DNA from: Bacteroides sp.
GTDB lineage: Bacteria; Bacteroidota; Bacteroidia; Bacteroidales; Bacteroidaceae
Reading direction: 5' to 3'
Assembly: GCA_019414725.1 (NCBI GenBank)
Contig: DXLM01000074.1
Location: 1-14,077, forward strand
Length of the DNA: 14,077 bases
Shown here: in pieces, positions 1-8,648 of the stretch
How positions within the stretch are numbered: the first letter of the stretch is position 1
Layout: the number at the start of each line of letters is the position of its first letter
Translations under genes and position numbers: made by a program
The notes under the pieces: model-generated
Databases searched by the model: none
Told to the model about the DNA's origin: nothing
Seen by the model: only the letters and a program-made list of their open reading frames with translations

Positions 1-1514
1 TCAGTTGCAAAATAAACAACTCCTTCATTAGACGAAACGATAGCATTTATAAAACCAACATCATCACAAACTGTAGTCAATCGGCCATCCTTCATCCTAT
101 ACCGGAATAAATGGTAAGTGGTACCTATCCAAAGATTCCCACGACGGTCATCATGCAAAGCGCGGATACGCTCACCTTGTTTAATGGGTATGGTACATAC
201 GATGGATTCAAAAAGCCGGTCCTCCTTATACCGAATTAATATAACCGAATGATCCCTTACCATATAGATTCCCTCTCTATCCGATGGCTTCTCAAAGAAA
301 AAAGAAAGCTCCCTGTCATTCTTAACAACAGACATACGATCTCTCTGGGGATCATAAGCATACAGTCCCAATTTCTTTTGTCTGATCCAATAATAATTCT
401 TCTCTTGAGAAAACTGCATAGGAGACGCGATTACCCCCAAATTTTGCTTTACCCCTTCCATAGACAAAGAAAGCACTTCATTAGGAAGAAAAGAAATAAT
501 GAAAGAAGAAGGATAATAACCTGTCACCCATAAATTTCCGGATTGATCGGAAAGAATCTTTGTGAGGATTTTCCTGTCAGCTGATAATAAACGGGAGAGA
601 TCCACCTTATCCAAGGATACATCGGCCGTTATTTTATAGGCATATAAGTTATCTGCCGCAGTCACCCACAAATATCCCTTAACAGAATCTTGTATGATAT
701 GATGAAGCTTTCGGGTATCGGAGTTAGAAGACGCATTATCCACTGTTTGCAATCCAAACATTTTGTCCGTATCCTGTGCCTTGGGGTCAAAACGTACAAT
801 TCCTTTTCCCCAAGTAGTAACCCAATAATACGGAGTGTTATGATCTTCCGTCATGCTTGTGGGATACTCATCATAGGGCCAAGGATATGAAATAAAAGAG
901 TCCTTTACCTTATCATAGCAAAAAAGCCCGCCTTTTGCTTGAGTTACCCAAACAGTCTTTTTCTTATCCTCATAAATAGAATTGACGGTATTCTCCCGTC
1001 CTTTCCATTTAAGAATATATTTTCCAGTTCTTTCCCCTGACTCATTGTATCGAAACAAATGCCTGTTAGTCGAAATCCAGATCGTACCATCAGACGTCGC
1101 TGTCATTGTAGTTATAGTCCAGCTCTTTATCGTTTCATCAGCAAGCGCCCTTATCTCATAATCTGTTTTTGACAAAATATAGGCGCCACGCTTCGTTCCA
1201 AACCATATTTTCCCTTCACCGTCTTCAGCAATACACGTCACACTGTTGTTTTCCAAGATTCCCGGATTTTTGAAATCAGAACGGAATACTTTCACCGTAT
1301 ATCCATCATCACGACACAAGCCTCCCCCTTCAGTGCCATACCACATATATCCTTCCGAATCCTGGAAGATACAAAGCAATTCTTTGGTCGGCAACTGTTC
1401 CGAATTAGGAAGGTTTCTTACTATCATATCAAATGCTTTGACCGGAACGGCATTTATCCGCACAGTCAATAACAAAATAATGATTGGTAATACTATCCTT
1501 CCTATGCTTTTCAT
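1..1514 (-). CDS. Beta-propeller sensor, probable hybrid two-component system (HTCS), N-terminal part, cut by window edge
   Basis: The frame is open from an ATG at 1514 to the left edge (504 codons), so only the N-terminus is visible. Residues 1-22 form a signal peptide or membrane anchor (MKS, then an Ile/Leu-rich core ending near INA). Reg_prop-type propeller repeats follow, recognised by an acidic turn plus a W(V/I/F)(G/T)T strand. Examples are near 49-61 (MWYGT), 95-107 (IWFGT), 138-149 (IWIST), 180-191 (VWVTQ), 323-331 (LWVTG) and 454-465 (LWIGT). In PULs this architecture is typical of HTCS regulators: a periplasmic propeller binds an oligosaccharide, and a cytoplasmic kinase, receiver and AraC-type domain activates the locus. 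Those domains would lie outside the window, so the HTCS call is inference and a plain propeller kinase remains possible. An in-frame GTG at 1523 preceded by AGGAG is an alternative start. The gene lies 151 bases beyond the rhamnosidase gene and appears to have its own promoter. Confidence 0.85.
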   Translation of the reverse strand, partial: MKSIGRIVLPIIILLLTVRINAVPVKAFDMIVRNLPNSEQLPTKELLCIFQDSEGYMWYGTEGGGLCRDDGYTVKVFRSDFKNPGILENNSVTCIAEDGEGKIWFGTKRGAYILSKTDYEIRALADETIKSWTITTMTATSDGTIWISTNRHLFRYNESGERTGKYILKWKGRENTVNSIYEDKKKTVWVTQAKGGLFCYDKVKDSFISYPWPYDEYPTSMTEDHNTPYYWVTTWGKGIVRFDPKAQDTDKMFGLQTVDNASSNSDTRKLHHIIQDSVKGYLWVTAADNLYAYKITADVSLDKVDLSRLLSADRKILTKILSDQSGNLWVTGYYPSSFIISFLPNEVLSLSMEGVKQNLGVIASPMQFSQEKNYYWIRQKKLGLYAYDPQRDRMSVVKNDRELSFFFEKPSDREGIYMVRDHSVILIRYKEDRLFESIVCTIPIKQGERIRALHDDRRGNLWIGTTYHLFRYRMKDGRLTTVCDDVGFINAIVSSNEGVVYFAT

Positions 1515-1530
1515 ATTCTTCACGCAAGTA

Positions 1531-1535
1531 CTCCT
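1531..1535 (-). promoter_or_regulatory. Shine-Dalgarno-like AGGAG ahead of the sensor gene
   Basis: AGGAG on the minus strand lies 7 bases before an in-frame GTG (1523-1521), but 16 bases before the ATG at 1514. The spacing favours GTG, which would add three residues to the N-terminus. Shine-Dalgarno sites are weakly used in Bacteroides, so this does not settle the start. Confidence 0.4.
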
Positions 1536-1553
1536 GTTGAAAACAAACGAATA

Positions 1554-1584
1554 CAAAGCTAGGAAGAAATTCAAGAACTTGCAA
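1554..1584 (-). promoter_or_regulatory. Vegetative (sigma-ABfr type) promoter of the sensor gene
   Basis: On the minus strand the -7 box TAGCTTTG (1561-1554) matches the Bacteroides consensus TAnnTTTG at every fixed position. A TTG (1584-1582) lies 20 bases upstream as a -33 element. Transcription would begin near 1547, giving a leader of roughly 25-35 bases. This suggests the sensor is made independently of the glycosidase operon, as expected for a regulator that must be present before induction. Confidence 0.6.
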
Positions 1585-1665
1585 CTTGTCGGTTTAATCA
1601 AGTACATTAAGAATGACTTAATAAAGAATATGGCTATTGAACAGACACTTTTTTCTATTCAACGC

Positions 1666-3882
1666 TCAGTCCTTCAACCGGAAACTGTACCCGCCCTGTT
1701 TTCTCAGTACCAGTGGCTTCTTTCCGGTCTTTTTTATAATTCTGACTGTACATCCTGCCGGAATGTCAATAGTGCTCTCCCCCTCGGCATTCAGTTTCAA
1801 GACAATATATCCTTCCTTTACCGGAATTCTGGAATGAATCCACTTCAAATGGAGTAACTCCGGTTTAATGGTATATTCATTCGTCTTCATCGAAGACTGG
1901 CTGAAACCGATAAGACCGTTCAATGCGCCTACCACTACCGGGACTCCATTCGCCCCATGACAAAGACTCAGGCCGTACGGACGATTATAAAATACCAGTT
2001 GACGGGCCCTGGAGGCGTTCATCATAAAGTTCTCCGGGAAACGGGTATGTCCCTGATCCATCCAGTCGCCGAACACACCATAGATATGATCCCATAACTC
2101 TTTTATCCGCCCGGCTTTGGCATAAGCCAGAAACTCATAACCTTTCTCATAACTGACCACCTCATAATAGTTCGGCAAATTCGGCAGAACATTTTCAAAC
2201 AGGTTGTCATAATGTTCTTTGGGAAAGATATCGGCCAGTATTCCCCAATATTGGGCATGATGCGAAATACGCTTGTCCACAGTCACATTGTCATTCATTG
2301 TACCGTTGATGAAGACTTTCCGGTCATTATCCCAAAAATGTTCAAAAATCTTCTTTTTCAGATTCCGGGCCAACTTGCGGTATCTGTCCGCCAATGCACT
2401 CTCCTTCCACAGATCCGCGAAATAAGCTCCGGTCACATAATTATAATAGAGCATGATCTGGGCATAGGCCGCCACCCCTTTCCGAACAGGACCGTTATAG
2501 GTGGACCATCCGGGGGTATAACCGAACTGCCTGTCTCCATAATTGCCGTGTACAAAACCATTCTCATCCACGATGGAGGCATAAAAATCAAGCAACAGGA
2601 TGATGCGGTCTTTGTATTGAAGGGAAGTGGTCAAGTCACCGAAACGCAGATAGTTCTGTTTCAGGCCGAACAGAGCATGCAACGGATAATCAGGAATCCC
2701 TATATCTGATTTCTGCGGATCAAGCGGCATCAGTGCTATGGAAATTCCGTTTTTTGACACTTGCTGGTCACCGAAAAGATAATCCCCCGCTAGGGTGCTG
2801 ACCAGCGCATCCATGGACCAGGGAAGAAAATCACGCTTCACCCCGTCCAGATAAAAGCGGTGCATACTGGTATGCAATGTCGCACTGCTCATTTTGAACA
2901 GGTTGTTCACATAATCATCATCCGTTTCAAACTGCATCTGGTGCTCTACCGGCCACAATGACGCATCAAAACGAAGGGAGGTAATCTCAGCCCCCTTGTC
3001 GCATTCCAGTGAAACATATCGGAGAGCGCGTTCCGGCAAAGTGATGGTGCCGCCTTCTTCTGACAAGGTAATAGGAACCAATGGATATTGTTCCAGTTTC
3101 TTATCATCCCGTTCCAGTGCTTCTTCGGGAGTTTCGCCAACGCGTACGGTTATAGTTCCCTTTCCTTTCGCTTGAAAGGTCAGTGTTCCAATCTCAAGAT
3201 GGAAAAAGTCGATGAGGACATAACCATTCTTTCCGATACTAATTCCGTCTTTACCTTGCATCTCAGCATTGCGCATGGGGAGTATTTGTGAAGGTTTAAT
3301 CCGGGCTGTCATATCTTGCGGAGCATCCGGCAACACGCCCGGTTTATTATACATGACGGCACTCTCGGGTATTGTCCAATGCTCTTTATCCATGCTGACC
3401 TGCCATTCATCCGGATTTTCCAGTCCCGCCCCTTTCAGAATGATACAAGGTAACGAGTCATCCGTTGTCACCTCAAACAATAAAGAGGATCTGCCCACGG
3501 GTAAAATAACCTGTTTACCGGAAACAGACTGTTTTACACCATTTATATAAAGAACAATATCCGACGGGCCCTCCCAGCAAAGACTACTTTCCTTTTTCAA
3601 TCTTACCTCTTTTCTGAACCAGGCATGATTGTTCTTTGCAAAAAATTTACCCGGATATCCTACATTGACACAACGCTCTTTTGAGATACGGGCACATTGT
3701 TGCTGGTAGAAAGCAGCCAGTTGTCCCGGATACCACATATAGCGACTGTTCCATTCCTCCTGAGATTGCCGGCTCACGATGGTTACATTAGGATCCAGAG
3801 AAGGATCGAACTCTTTTGTCTGGGCATAACAACATAAAGATGCTGTTATAAAGATGCCAAGTAATTTTAATCTTTTATTCAT
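1666..3882 (-). CDS. GH78-like alpha-L-rhamnosidase, secreted (alpha/alpha)6-barrel glycosidase
   Basis: This 738-residue protein probably hydrolyses terminal alpha-L-rhamnose by inversion in the periplasm or at the surface. Residues 1-20 are a signal peptide ending CYA. Residues 25-310 are beta-rich accessory domains, including an Asn/Gly loop near 113-116 as in sugar-binding jelly rolls. The six-hairpin barrel spans about 320-660, and a small beta-sandwich closes the protein. The barrel holds the family motif DGVKRDFLPWSMD (346-358), aligning with the D-x4-E-x6-D substrate-contact motif of GH78. D346 and D358 are conserved, but the usual general-acid Glu is Asp (D351). E617 (RFPENF) fits the second catalytic carboxylate, and LCHGANGVP (640-648) fits the conserved HGW-type loop. 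The start lies 10 bases after the GH2 stop with AAGGA five bases upstream, so translation is probably coupled. Rhamnosidase specificity is inferred from the fold family and motif; another deoxysugar is possible. Confidence 0.8.
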   Translation of the reverse strand: MNKRLKLLGIFITASLCCYAQTKEFDPSLDPNVTIVSRQSQEEWNSRYMWYPGQLAAFYQQQCARISKERCVNVGYPGKFFAKNNHAWFRKEVRLKKESSLCWEGPSDIVLYINGVKQSVSGKQVILPVGRSSLLFEVTTDDSLPCIILKGAGLENPDEWQVSMDKEHWTIPESAVMYNKPGVLPDAPQDMTARIKPSQILPMRNAEMQGKDGISIGKNGYVLIDFFHLEIGTLTFQAKGKGTITVRVGETPEEALERDDKKLEQYPLVPITLSEEGGTITLPERALRYVSLECDKGAEITSLRFDASLWPVEHQMQFETDDDYVNNLFKMSSATLHTSMHRFYLDGVKRDFLPWSMDALVSTLAGDYLFGDQQVSKNGISIALMPLDPQKSDIGIPDYPLHALFGLKQNYLRFGDLTTSLQYKDRIILLLDFYASIVDENGFVHGNYGDRQFGYTPGWSTYNGPVRKGVAAYAQIMLYYNYVTGAYFADLWKESALADRYRKLARNLKKKIFEHFWDNDRKVFINGTMNDNVTVDKRISHHAQYWGILADIFPKEHYDNLFENVLPNLPNYYEVVSYEKGYEFLAYAKAGRIKELWDHIYGVFGDWMDQGHTRFPENFMMNASRARQLVFYNRPYGLSLCHGANGVPVVVGALNGLIGFSQSSMKTNEYTIKPELLHLKWIHSRIPVKEGYIVLKLNAEGESTIDIPAGCTVRIIKKTGKKPLVLRKQGGYSFRLKD

Positions 3883-3887
3883 ATATT

Positions 3888-3892
3888 TCCTT
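3888..3892 (-). promoter_or_regulatory. Ribosome binding site of the GH78-like gene
   Basis: AAGGA directly follows the TGA stop of the GH2 gene (3895-3893) and lies five bases before the ATG at 3882. This is the most canonical ribosome binding site in the window. It fixes this start and suggests the two glycosidases are translated from one mRNA. Confidence 0.6.
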
Positions 3893-6370
3893 TCATTCTT
3901 TTATCGTTTTCAACCGAAGTGTGCCTTTCAATCCAGCTGAGGATATTTTGACCGTAACATTCCCAGCCTCCTGATCGCTTCGGAGAATAATTTGCATCCT
4001 TCCCTGATACATTCGTTTGGAAGTTATGCCATGAAAGAGCTCATCCGTATAATGATCCCCGTTATCCAATGCCACCAACCGTGCCGCACCTTCCATTTGT
4101 AAAGTAAGTGGCTCGTTGTAGTCCCATACCGGACGACCTTTTTTGTCTATGACCGTCACGTTTATATATTGCAAGTCCATACCGTCTGCCTTCCAGTCCG
4201 TCGGTGTTTCCGCCTCAATCCGGAGTGCCACGGCTTTTCCGGCAGTTTCAATACGATGACGCGCCACTTCTTTGCCCGACTTGTCACGGGCTATTGCCAC
4301 CACAGAGCCACCGTTGCCATAAGGAACATCCTTCCAATAAATCATATTACGCAGGTTTGCCCGTGTCGTATCGTTTTCTTGAATTCCCATGCTCTGACCG
4401 TTTACCAACAACTCTACAGAATGTGCATTAGTGAAGGTGAAGAGTGACCGTCTGCTGCCCGGAGTATGATTCCAGCACTCGTTCAGTGCCATGCGTCCCA
4501 CTATGACGTCATTCCAGTTGACACTTTCCGCCCCCGCCGCATCGACCACTCCGATATGTACTTCGGGAATTTCTGGCATGAAAGCCGATTTAATAAGGTA
4601 GGCTTGGGGATAGGGACGCATGGTATGGTCAAAGAAAGAGTAATTCCAGCCTTTCTTGGGCCACTTGTTGGATTCTCCCCAATACTCGGCGGATCCCCAA
4701 TAGGCCATGCCCACCGTCCGTTTTCTATCCATATTATAATAAGGCTGTAACAGATTACTTGTTTCAGCCTCACTCTGGAACAAGATAAGGTCAGGTTTAT
4801 ATTTCAAATAAGCGTCATATTTATCCGACTGGTAATTGAACGATGCCACTTCTGTAGCACAAGCCAGTTCGGGCGGCACCAAATAGTCGTTGAACTCCTT
4901 GTCATGTCGGGTTATAGCTCCCGCACGAGCAGGGAACATGGCAACAGTAGTGAGGCGTGTATTATCCCACCTCTTTACCAGCTGGTTGAAGATGTTATAG
5001 GTAGTGATTCCCCAATCGTTGGTTCCTTCAAAACCTGCCCATCCTTCACGAATCTGAAGCTCGTTTCCCAAACTCCACAAAATGATGGACGGACGATTAC
5101 GGTCGCGTTTGATCCATTCTGTAATCAGTTTGTGCCAGATATGGGTGAACGGTTGACGTCCGCCCCAATAGTCATTGTCACTCCATTTGTCCGTCAGTTC
5201 GTCCACTACTAACATCCCCACACGATCTGCAATGCGGGCAAAACTGTCACTGTACGGATTATGTGAACAGCGGATGCAGTTGTAACCGAAGGATTTGAGT
5301 TGTAGCATCATGCGTTCGATGGCCCTGTCGTAACTGGCAGCTCCCAATGCGCCAAGGTCATGATGGTTGGCATTTCCCTTTAGGAATATTTTCTCACCAT
5401 TGAGTCTGAAACCAAATTCGGAAGAGAATTCCAATTTACGGATACCAAACTGTTCAGTAAGACTGTCCACTACCATACCGTCCGCCATCACAACTACATC
5501 AGCACTATAAAGTTGCGGAGAGTCACATGACCAAAGTTGTGGATTCTCCAGAGTAAGCGCCGGTAATTTCACTTCCGTACAGGTTTGGTGCGTATGTTCG
5601 GGCATACCGGATTGCACGGAGCCTACTATGACACCTTCCGGATTGCGGAGGGTGGTCCGTATCCGTACGTCATGTTTCTGCCAGCCGTCCACCTCAACCT
5701 GTACGGCTACCGTTGCCCGAGAAGAGGAAACCTCGGGGGTAGTAATATACACCCCATGGCGGGCGATGTGTGTGGGATTCTGCACCTGCAGATATACATC
5801 ACGGAACAGACCGCCTCCCGTGTACCAGCGTGAACCTTTCTTGGGACCGGTAGAGGCATAGACAGCTACCACATTTTCTCCATCGTGACGTAGAAAAGGG
5901 GTAAGGTCCGCTTCAAGTCCCACATATCCATAATCTGTCGAGACTATTTTGGTACCGTTCAGATAGACATCGCCCCAATAAATGATGCCTCCGAAATCCA
6001 AGACTACCCGTTTCCCTTTCCACGACGGATCGGTAGGGAAAGACTTGCGATACCATCCTTCACACATAGGTTTGAATCCGCGTGCACCTCCACCATTTTC
6101 AGTCCAGGGTTGTTCGAACTGGAAATCATGAGGAAGGTCCAATGTACGCCAGGAAGAGTCATCCAAGGCAGGTGAGGCGAAATCGGTATTTTTATTCTCG
6201 TTTGTAACCAACTGGAATTTCCAGCCAAAGTTAAAAAGGACTTTCTGCTGTGATGCAAAATTTTCCAAAGGTACATTGACCAGAGGAGCTTTTTCCTGTG
6301 CTTTCTGATATTGGGCTGTTACTCCGACAGGAGCAAGCATCAAGAAGAAAGCGATAATGATGTTTTTCAT
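3893..6370 (-). CDS. GH2 family exo-beta-glycosidase (beta-galactosidase/beta-glucuronidase type), secreted
   Basis: A retaining GH2 enzyme removing a non-reducing beta-linked sugar; galactose, glucuronic acid or another residue cannot be told from sequence. The frame opens at 6427, but the ATG at 6370 is chosen because it begins a clean signal peptide (MKNIIIAFFLMLAPVGVTAQ), giving 825 residues. The ATG at 6379 is an alternative. Domains in this numbering: sugar-binding jelly roll about 45-198, Ig-like linker 201-310, TIM barrel 313-596, DUF4982-like segment with VELLVNG near 651-657, and a C-terminal Ig-like domain from about 716. The acid/base is E437 in SLGNE. The nucleophile is probably E536 in the SEAETS stretch, with E534 a second candidate. 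The barrel loops GNANHHD (332-338) and RCSHNPYS (367-374) are family hallmarks. The gene lies 213 bases after susD and 10 bases before the GH78-like gene, with which it forms an enzyme pair. Confidence 0.9.
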   Translation of the reverse strand: MKNIIIAFFLMLAPVGVTAQYQKAQEKAPLVNVPLENFASQQKVLFNFGWKFQLVTNENKNTDFASPALDDSSWRTLDLPHDFQFEQPWTENGGGARGFKPMCEGWYRKSFPTDPSWKGKRVVLDFGGIIYWGDVYLNGTKIVSTDYGYVGLEADLTPFLRHDGENVVAVYASTGPKKGSRWYTGGGLFRDVYLQVQNPTHIARHGVYITTPEVSSSRATVAVQVEVDGWQKHDVRIRTTLRNPEGVIVGSVQSGMPEHTHQTCTEVKLPALTLENPQLWSCDSPQLYSADVVVMADGMVVDSLTEQFGIRKLEFSSEFGFRLNGEKIFLKGNANHHDLGALGAASYDRAIERMMLQLKSFGYNCIRCSHNPYSDSFARIADRVGMLVVDELTDKWSDNDYWGGRQPFTHIWHKLITEWIKRDRNRPSIILWSLGNELQIREGWAGFEGTNDWGITTYNIFNQLVKRWDNTRLTTVAMFPARAGAITRHDKEFNDYLVPPELACATEVASFNYQSDKYDAYLKYKPDLILFQSEAETSNLLQPYYNMDRKRTVGMAYWGSAEYWGESNKWPKKGWNYSFFDHTMRPYPQAYLIKSAFMPEIPEVHIGVVDAAGAESVNWNDVIVGRMALNECWNHTPGSRRSLFTFTNAHSVELLVNGQSMGIQENDTTRANLRNMIYWKDVPYGNGGSVVAIARDKSGKEVARHRIETAGKAVALRIEAETPTDWKADGMDLQYINVTVIDKKGRPVWDYNEPLTLQMEGAARLVALDNGDHYTDELFHGITSKRMYQGRMQIILRSDQEAGNVTVKISSAGLKGTLRLKTIKE

Positions 6371-6444
6371 TTGATACATTATTATAAAGAATGAACACCG
6401 ATTTGTGTCGGCTCGTTTATTATGCAAATATCGGAATTATAAAG

Positions 6445-6470
6445 AGTTGCAGACATGGAATTTAGTTGCA
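6445..6470. promoter_or_regulatory. Direct repeat AGTTGCA x2, candidate operator upstream of GH2
   Basis: AGTTGCA occurs at 6445-6451 and 6464-6470, 19 bases apart, about 75 bases upstream of the GH2 start. Each copy follows a GGAATT hexamer (6433-6438 and 6457-6462). A TGCAACT copy also lies at 1580-1586 by the -33 element of the sensor promoter. Paired direct repeats suit an AraC-type regulator such as an HTCS, but nothing in the sequence proves binding. Confidence 0.2.
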
Positions 6471-6542
6471 ATACCTGTATTATCGTACAAAAAATACATA
6501 CAATGGCTACTCTTTTCTTATCAGTCGTATGATATCAAGTTA

Positions 6543-6580
6543 TCAGGGCATTCCAATCATAAGATATTAGAATGCCCTGA
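6543..6580 (-). other. Perfect 11-bp stem-loop directly after susD
   Basis: TCAGGGCATTC pairs perfectly with GAATGCCCTGA around a 16-base AT-rich loop (6554-6569). On the minus strand it begins three bases after the susD stop codon and is not followed by a T-run, so it is not a classical intrinsic terminator. It may protect the susCD mRNA 3' end, direct processing, or partly terminate, so that uptake proteins are made in excess over the downstream enzymes. Confidence 0.6.
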
Positions 6581-6583
6581 AAC

Positions 6584-8635
6584 TTATTTTTCAGCAGGCA
6601 TATCCGGTACTATAGGCCAATATGGATTTTGATAGAGAGGAGAATTCTCTACTGTTTTGTTATCGGGGGCGGTGATCAAAAACTGCTTAATCATAATGGG
6701 GTGCAGATAATGAGCCATACGCCAAGTAAAACCATTATAACAGGTCTGTTTAGAATTCTTTTGGTAAGGGCGCAAGTATTCGCTGACATTAGGTGAAGAT
6801 ACATTGGATGCGTCTGATCCATCATACAGCAAATCTGTATACCAAGCCTGCATGGGGGTATTCCATAAATGGAAACCTTCCGGTATATAAGGATGTTCAA
6901 TCAACTGGTCCATAGCACGCCAACGGCATAAGTCCATATAACGAAGCCCATCCGCCATAAATTCACATCGGCGCTCACGACGTATATTATAGAGAGTTGC
7001 GTCTATTAATTTACCACCGGAATACGCTCCCCAATCATTTTCAGCCTCTTTACTCATATCCGTTAAAGCAATGGTCTTTTGAAAATCCTCATCTACATGA
7101 GAACGACGGCGAATAATTTTCCAATATTCGGTTGCTGTTCCGTCCAAAGTACCATTCTTTTCATAACTGGCTTCCATGTAATTCAACAAGGCTTCTGTCG
7201 CACGATAAGCAATAGAGGCGGTATATCCTTTTGAATTGGAATAATATTTCTGATGGAAAGCTCCTCCTTTGCGTAAAGCATACCCAGTTACATAACGACG
7301 GGCACCATCTGTAATGGTAATCAATGGATAAGTTTCTTCAACATTGGCTGTCTCACCAACCACATCTTTTATTAAGATGTTATGTTGTCCGGGGTCTTTC
7401 AGAAAGATAACCAATCGGCTGTCTCTGTTTTGACGAACGTCGTGTATGGTTTTGTCTCCCATATAATATCCGTCTCCGTTCATATAATCACCGTGGGTAT
7501 AAACAGGAGTGCCGTCAGCCATCAAAAAGTTATTCACAAAGCTACGGGTGACGCCTACGCCATTGTTTCCCCAGCTAGCATAGACATTTACGTTGTGGTG
7601 TACTAAGTTATAAGCGTATCTGCGCCATAACAAAACTTCATCGACAGAAGATAAATCTTCTTGAGCAAACATGTCAAAATAGGGGTTTGCAGCTTCGCTA
7701 GTTGACTGTTGCAGGGTACCTGTATTTTCTGTAAGCTTATTTTTGTAGCGTTCTGCGATATCTTTAGAAGCTGTCATGGCGATTTCTAAGAAATAATCTA
7801 TCTCACTATCAATATTCCCGCTGGGATATTGATAAGTGGAATTGTAATCTTTTGCCTTGCCAGGCCAACCGTTACCATTGGGTACAAAAGCCGTATTCTT
7901 AAAATATTTCAACCAAGTACCTTCAAATAGAGCTACGCGCGACTTTAATAAAATGGCAGCATCCGCATTAATTCTAGTCGTCGGCATGTTTTTAGCTTTT
8001 AATAAAGTAATAGCTTTATCCAAATCACTTAGAATAAAGCGAGCCACCTCATTGCGTGGTGATCGTTTACTGGCTTCACTCAATGCTTCTTTGTCATCTG
8101 GCAATGGGTAGATAATTATGGGAAAATCTCCAAACAACTGATAACGTTTAAAGTATTCACAAGCACGTAGGAAAAATAATTCACCGATATAGTGTTTTAT
8201 GCTGTTAAGGTCACCATTGATGGTATTGGCATTACCGCTCAGGTCGTTCCCATTAGCATTATTATCCCCAAATTTGGGCAACACATTCGATAATACAAAA
8301 TTGATCTTGTATATTTTATCGAAGTTCCAATTACTGTTTTCCGCATTGTCCACTTTCCACAAAGTGGAAGTAAAACGATTGGGAGCTGTAACTTCTATTT
8401 GATTGTCCGTTGTTGCATCATCTTTGTAGATGCCGTATGTATTTCCAGTTCCGTGAGAGGGAAGAATATCAGAGTACAAATTATCTGCAGAGGCTTGAAT
8501 ATGGGTTGCCTCTGTAAAATATACTTCCGGGGAAATAGATGCTTCAGGTACTTCATCCAAATAGTCATCGCAAGCAGTAAATGCAAATCCTGCCGAAGCG
8601 ATTAGTACAGATAAGAATATATGTTTTGTTTTCAT
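6584..8635 (-). CDS. SusD/RagB-family outer-membrane glycan-binding lipoprotein
   Basis: This surface lipoprotein sits as a lid on the SusC channel and delivers oligosaccharides to it. A 21-residue signal peptide ends FTAC, so C22 is the lipidation site, followed by acidic residues (DDYLDE), as in surface-exported Bacteroides lipoproteins. Family signatures in order are the helical segment LRACEYFKRYQLFGDFP (156-172), YRATEALLNYMEA (477-489) and RRERRCEFMADGLRYMDLCRW (552-572), the last being the C-terminal RagB/SusD hallmark. At 683 residues it is longer than the common 500-600. The start is only 13 bases after the susC stop, which is the normal susC-susD coupling. No SusE/F-like or other surface glycan-binding protein follows. 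The bound glycan cannot be predicted. Confidence 0.95.
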   Translation of the reverse strand: MKTKHIFLSVLIASAGFAFTACDDYLDEVPEASISPEVYFTEATHIQASADNLYSDILPSHGTGNTYGIYKDDATTDNQIEVTAPNRFTSTLWKVDNAENSNWNFDKIYKINFVLSNVLPKFGDNNANGNDLSGNANTINGDLNSIKHYIGELFFLRACEYFKRYQLFGDFPIIIYPLPDDKEALSEASKRSPRNEVARFILSDLDKAITLLKAKNMPTTRINADAAILLKSRVALFEGTWLKYFKNTAFVPNGNGWPGKAKDYNSTYQYPSGNIDSEIDYFLEIAMTASKDIAERYKNKLTENTGTLQQSTSEAANPYFDMFAQEDLSSVDEVLLWRRYAYNLVHHNVNVYASWGNNGVGVTRSFVNNFLMADGTPVYTHGDYMNGDGYYMGDKTIHDVRQNRDSRLVIFLKDPGQHNILIKDVVGETANVEETYPLITITDGARRYVTGYALRKGGAFHQKYYSNSKGYTASIAYRATEALLNYMEASYEKNGTLDGTATEYWKIIRRRSHVDEDFQKTIALTDMSKEAENDWGAYSGGKLIDATLYNIRRERRCEFMADGLRYMDLCRWRAMDQLIEHPYIPEGFHLWNTPMQAWYTDLLYDGSDASNVSSPNVSEYLRPYQKNSKQTCYNGFTWRMAHYLHPIMIKQFLITAPDNKTVENSPLYQNPYWPIVPDMPAEK

Positions 8636-8648
8636 TGTATACGTATTA

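Noticed and set aside
1635..1665. Weak TTGAA/TTCAA hairpin after the GH78-like gene as a terminator
   Set aside because: Only about five base pairs around a long loop and no following T-run, so it is not distinguishable from chance.
1246..1857. Plus-strand open frame of 203 codons across the sensor/rhamnosidase junction
   Set aside because: It lies opposite the N-terminus of the sensor gene and the C-terminus of the GH78-like gene, both of which have clear family motifs. It shows no recognisable domain itself.
2212..2709. Plus-strand open frame of 165 codons
   Set aside because: It lies wholly inside the GH78-like gene on the other strand and has no recognisable domain or ribosome site.
6371..6427. 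Extending GH2 to the upstream ATG at 6427
   Set aside because: The extra 19 residues would bury the signal peptide behind a charged segment. The ATG at 6370 begins a normal signal peptide.
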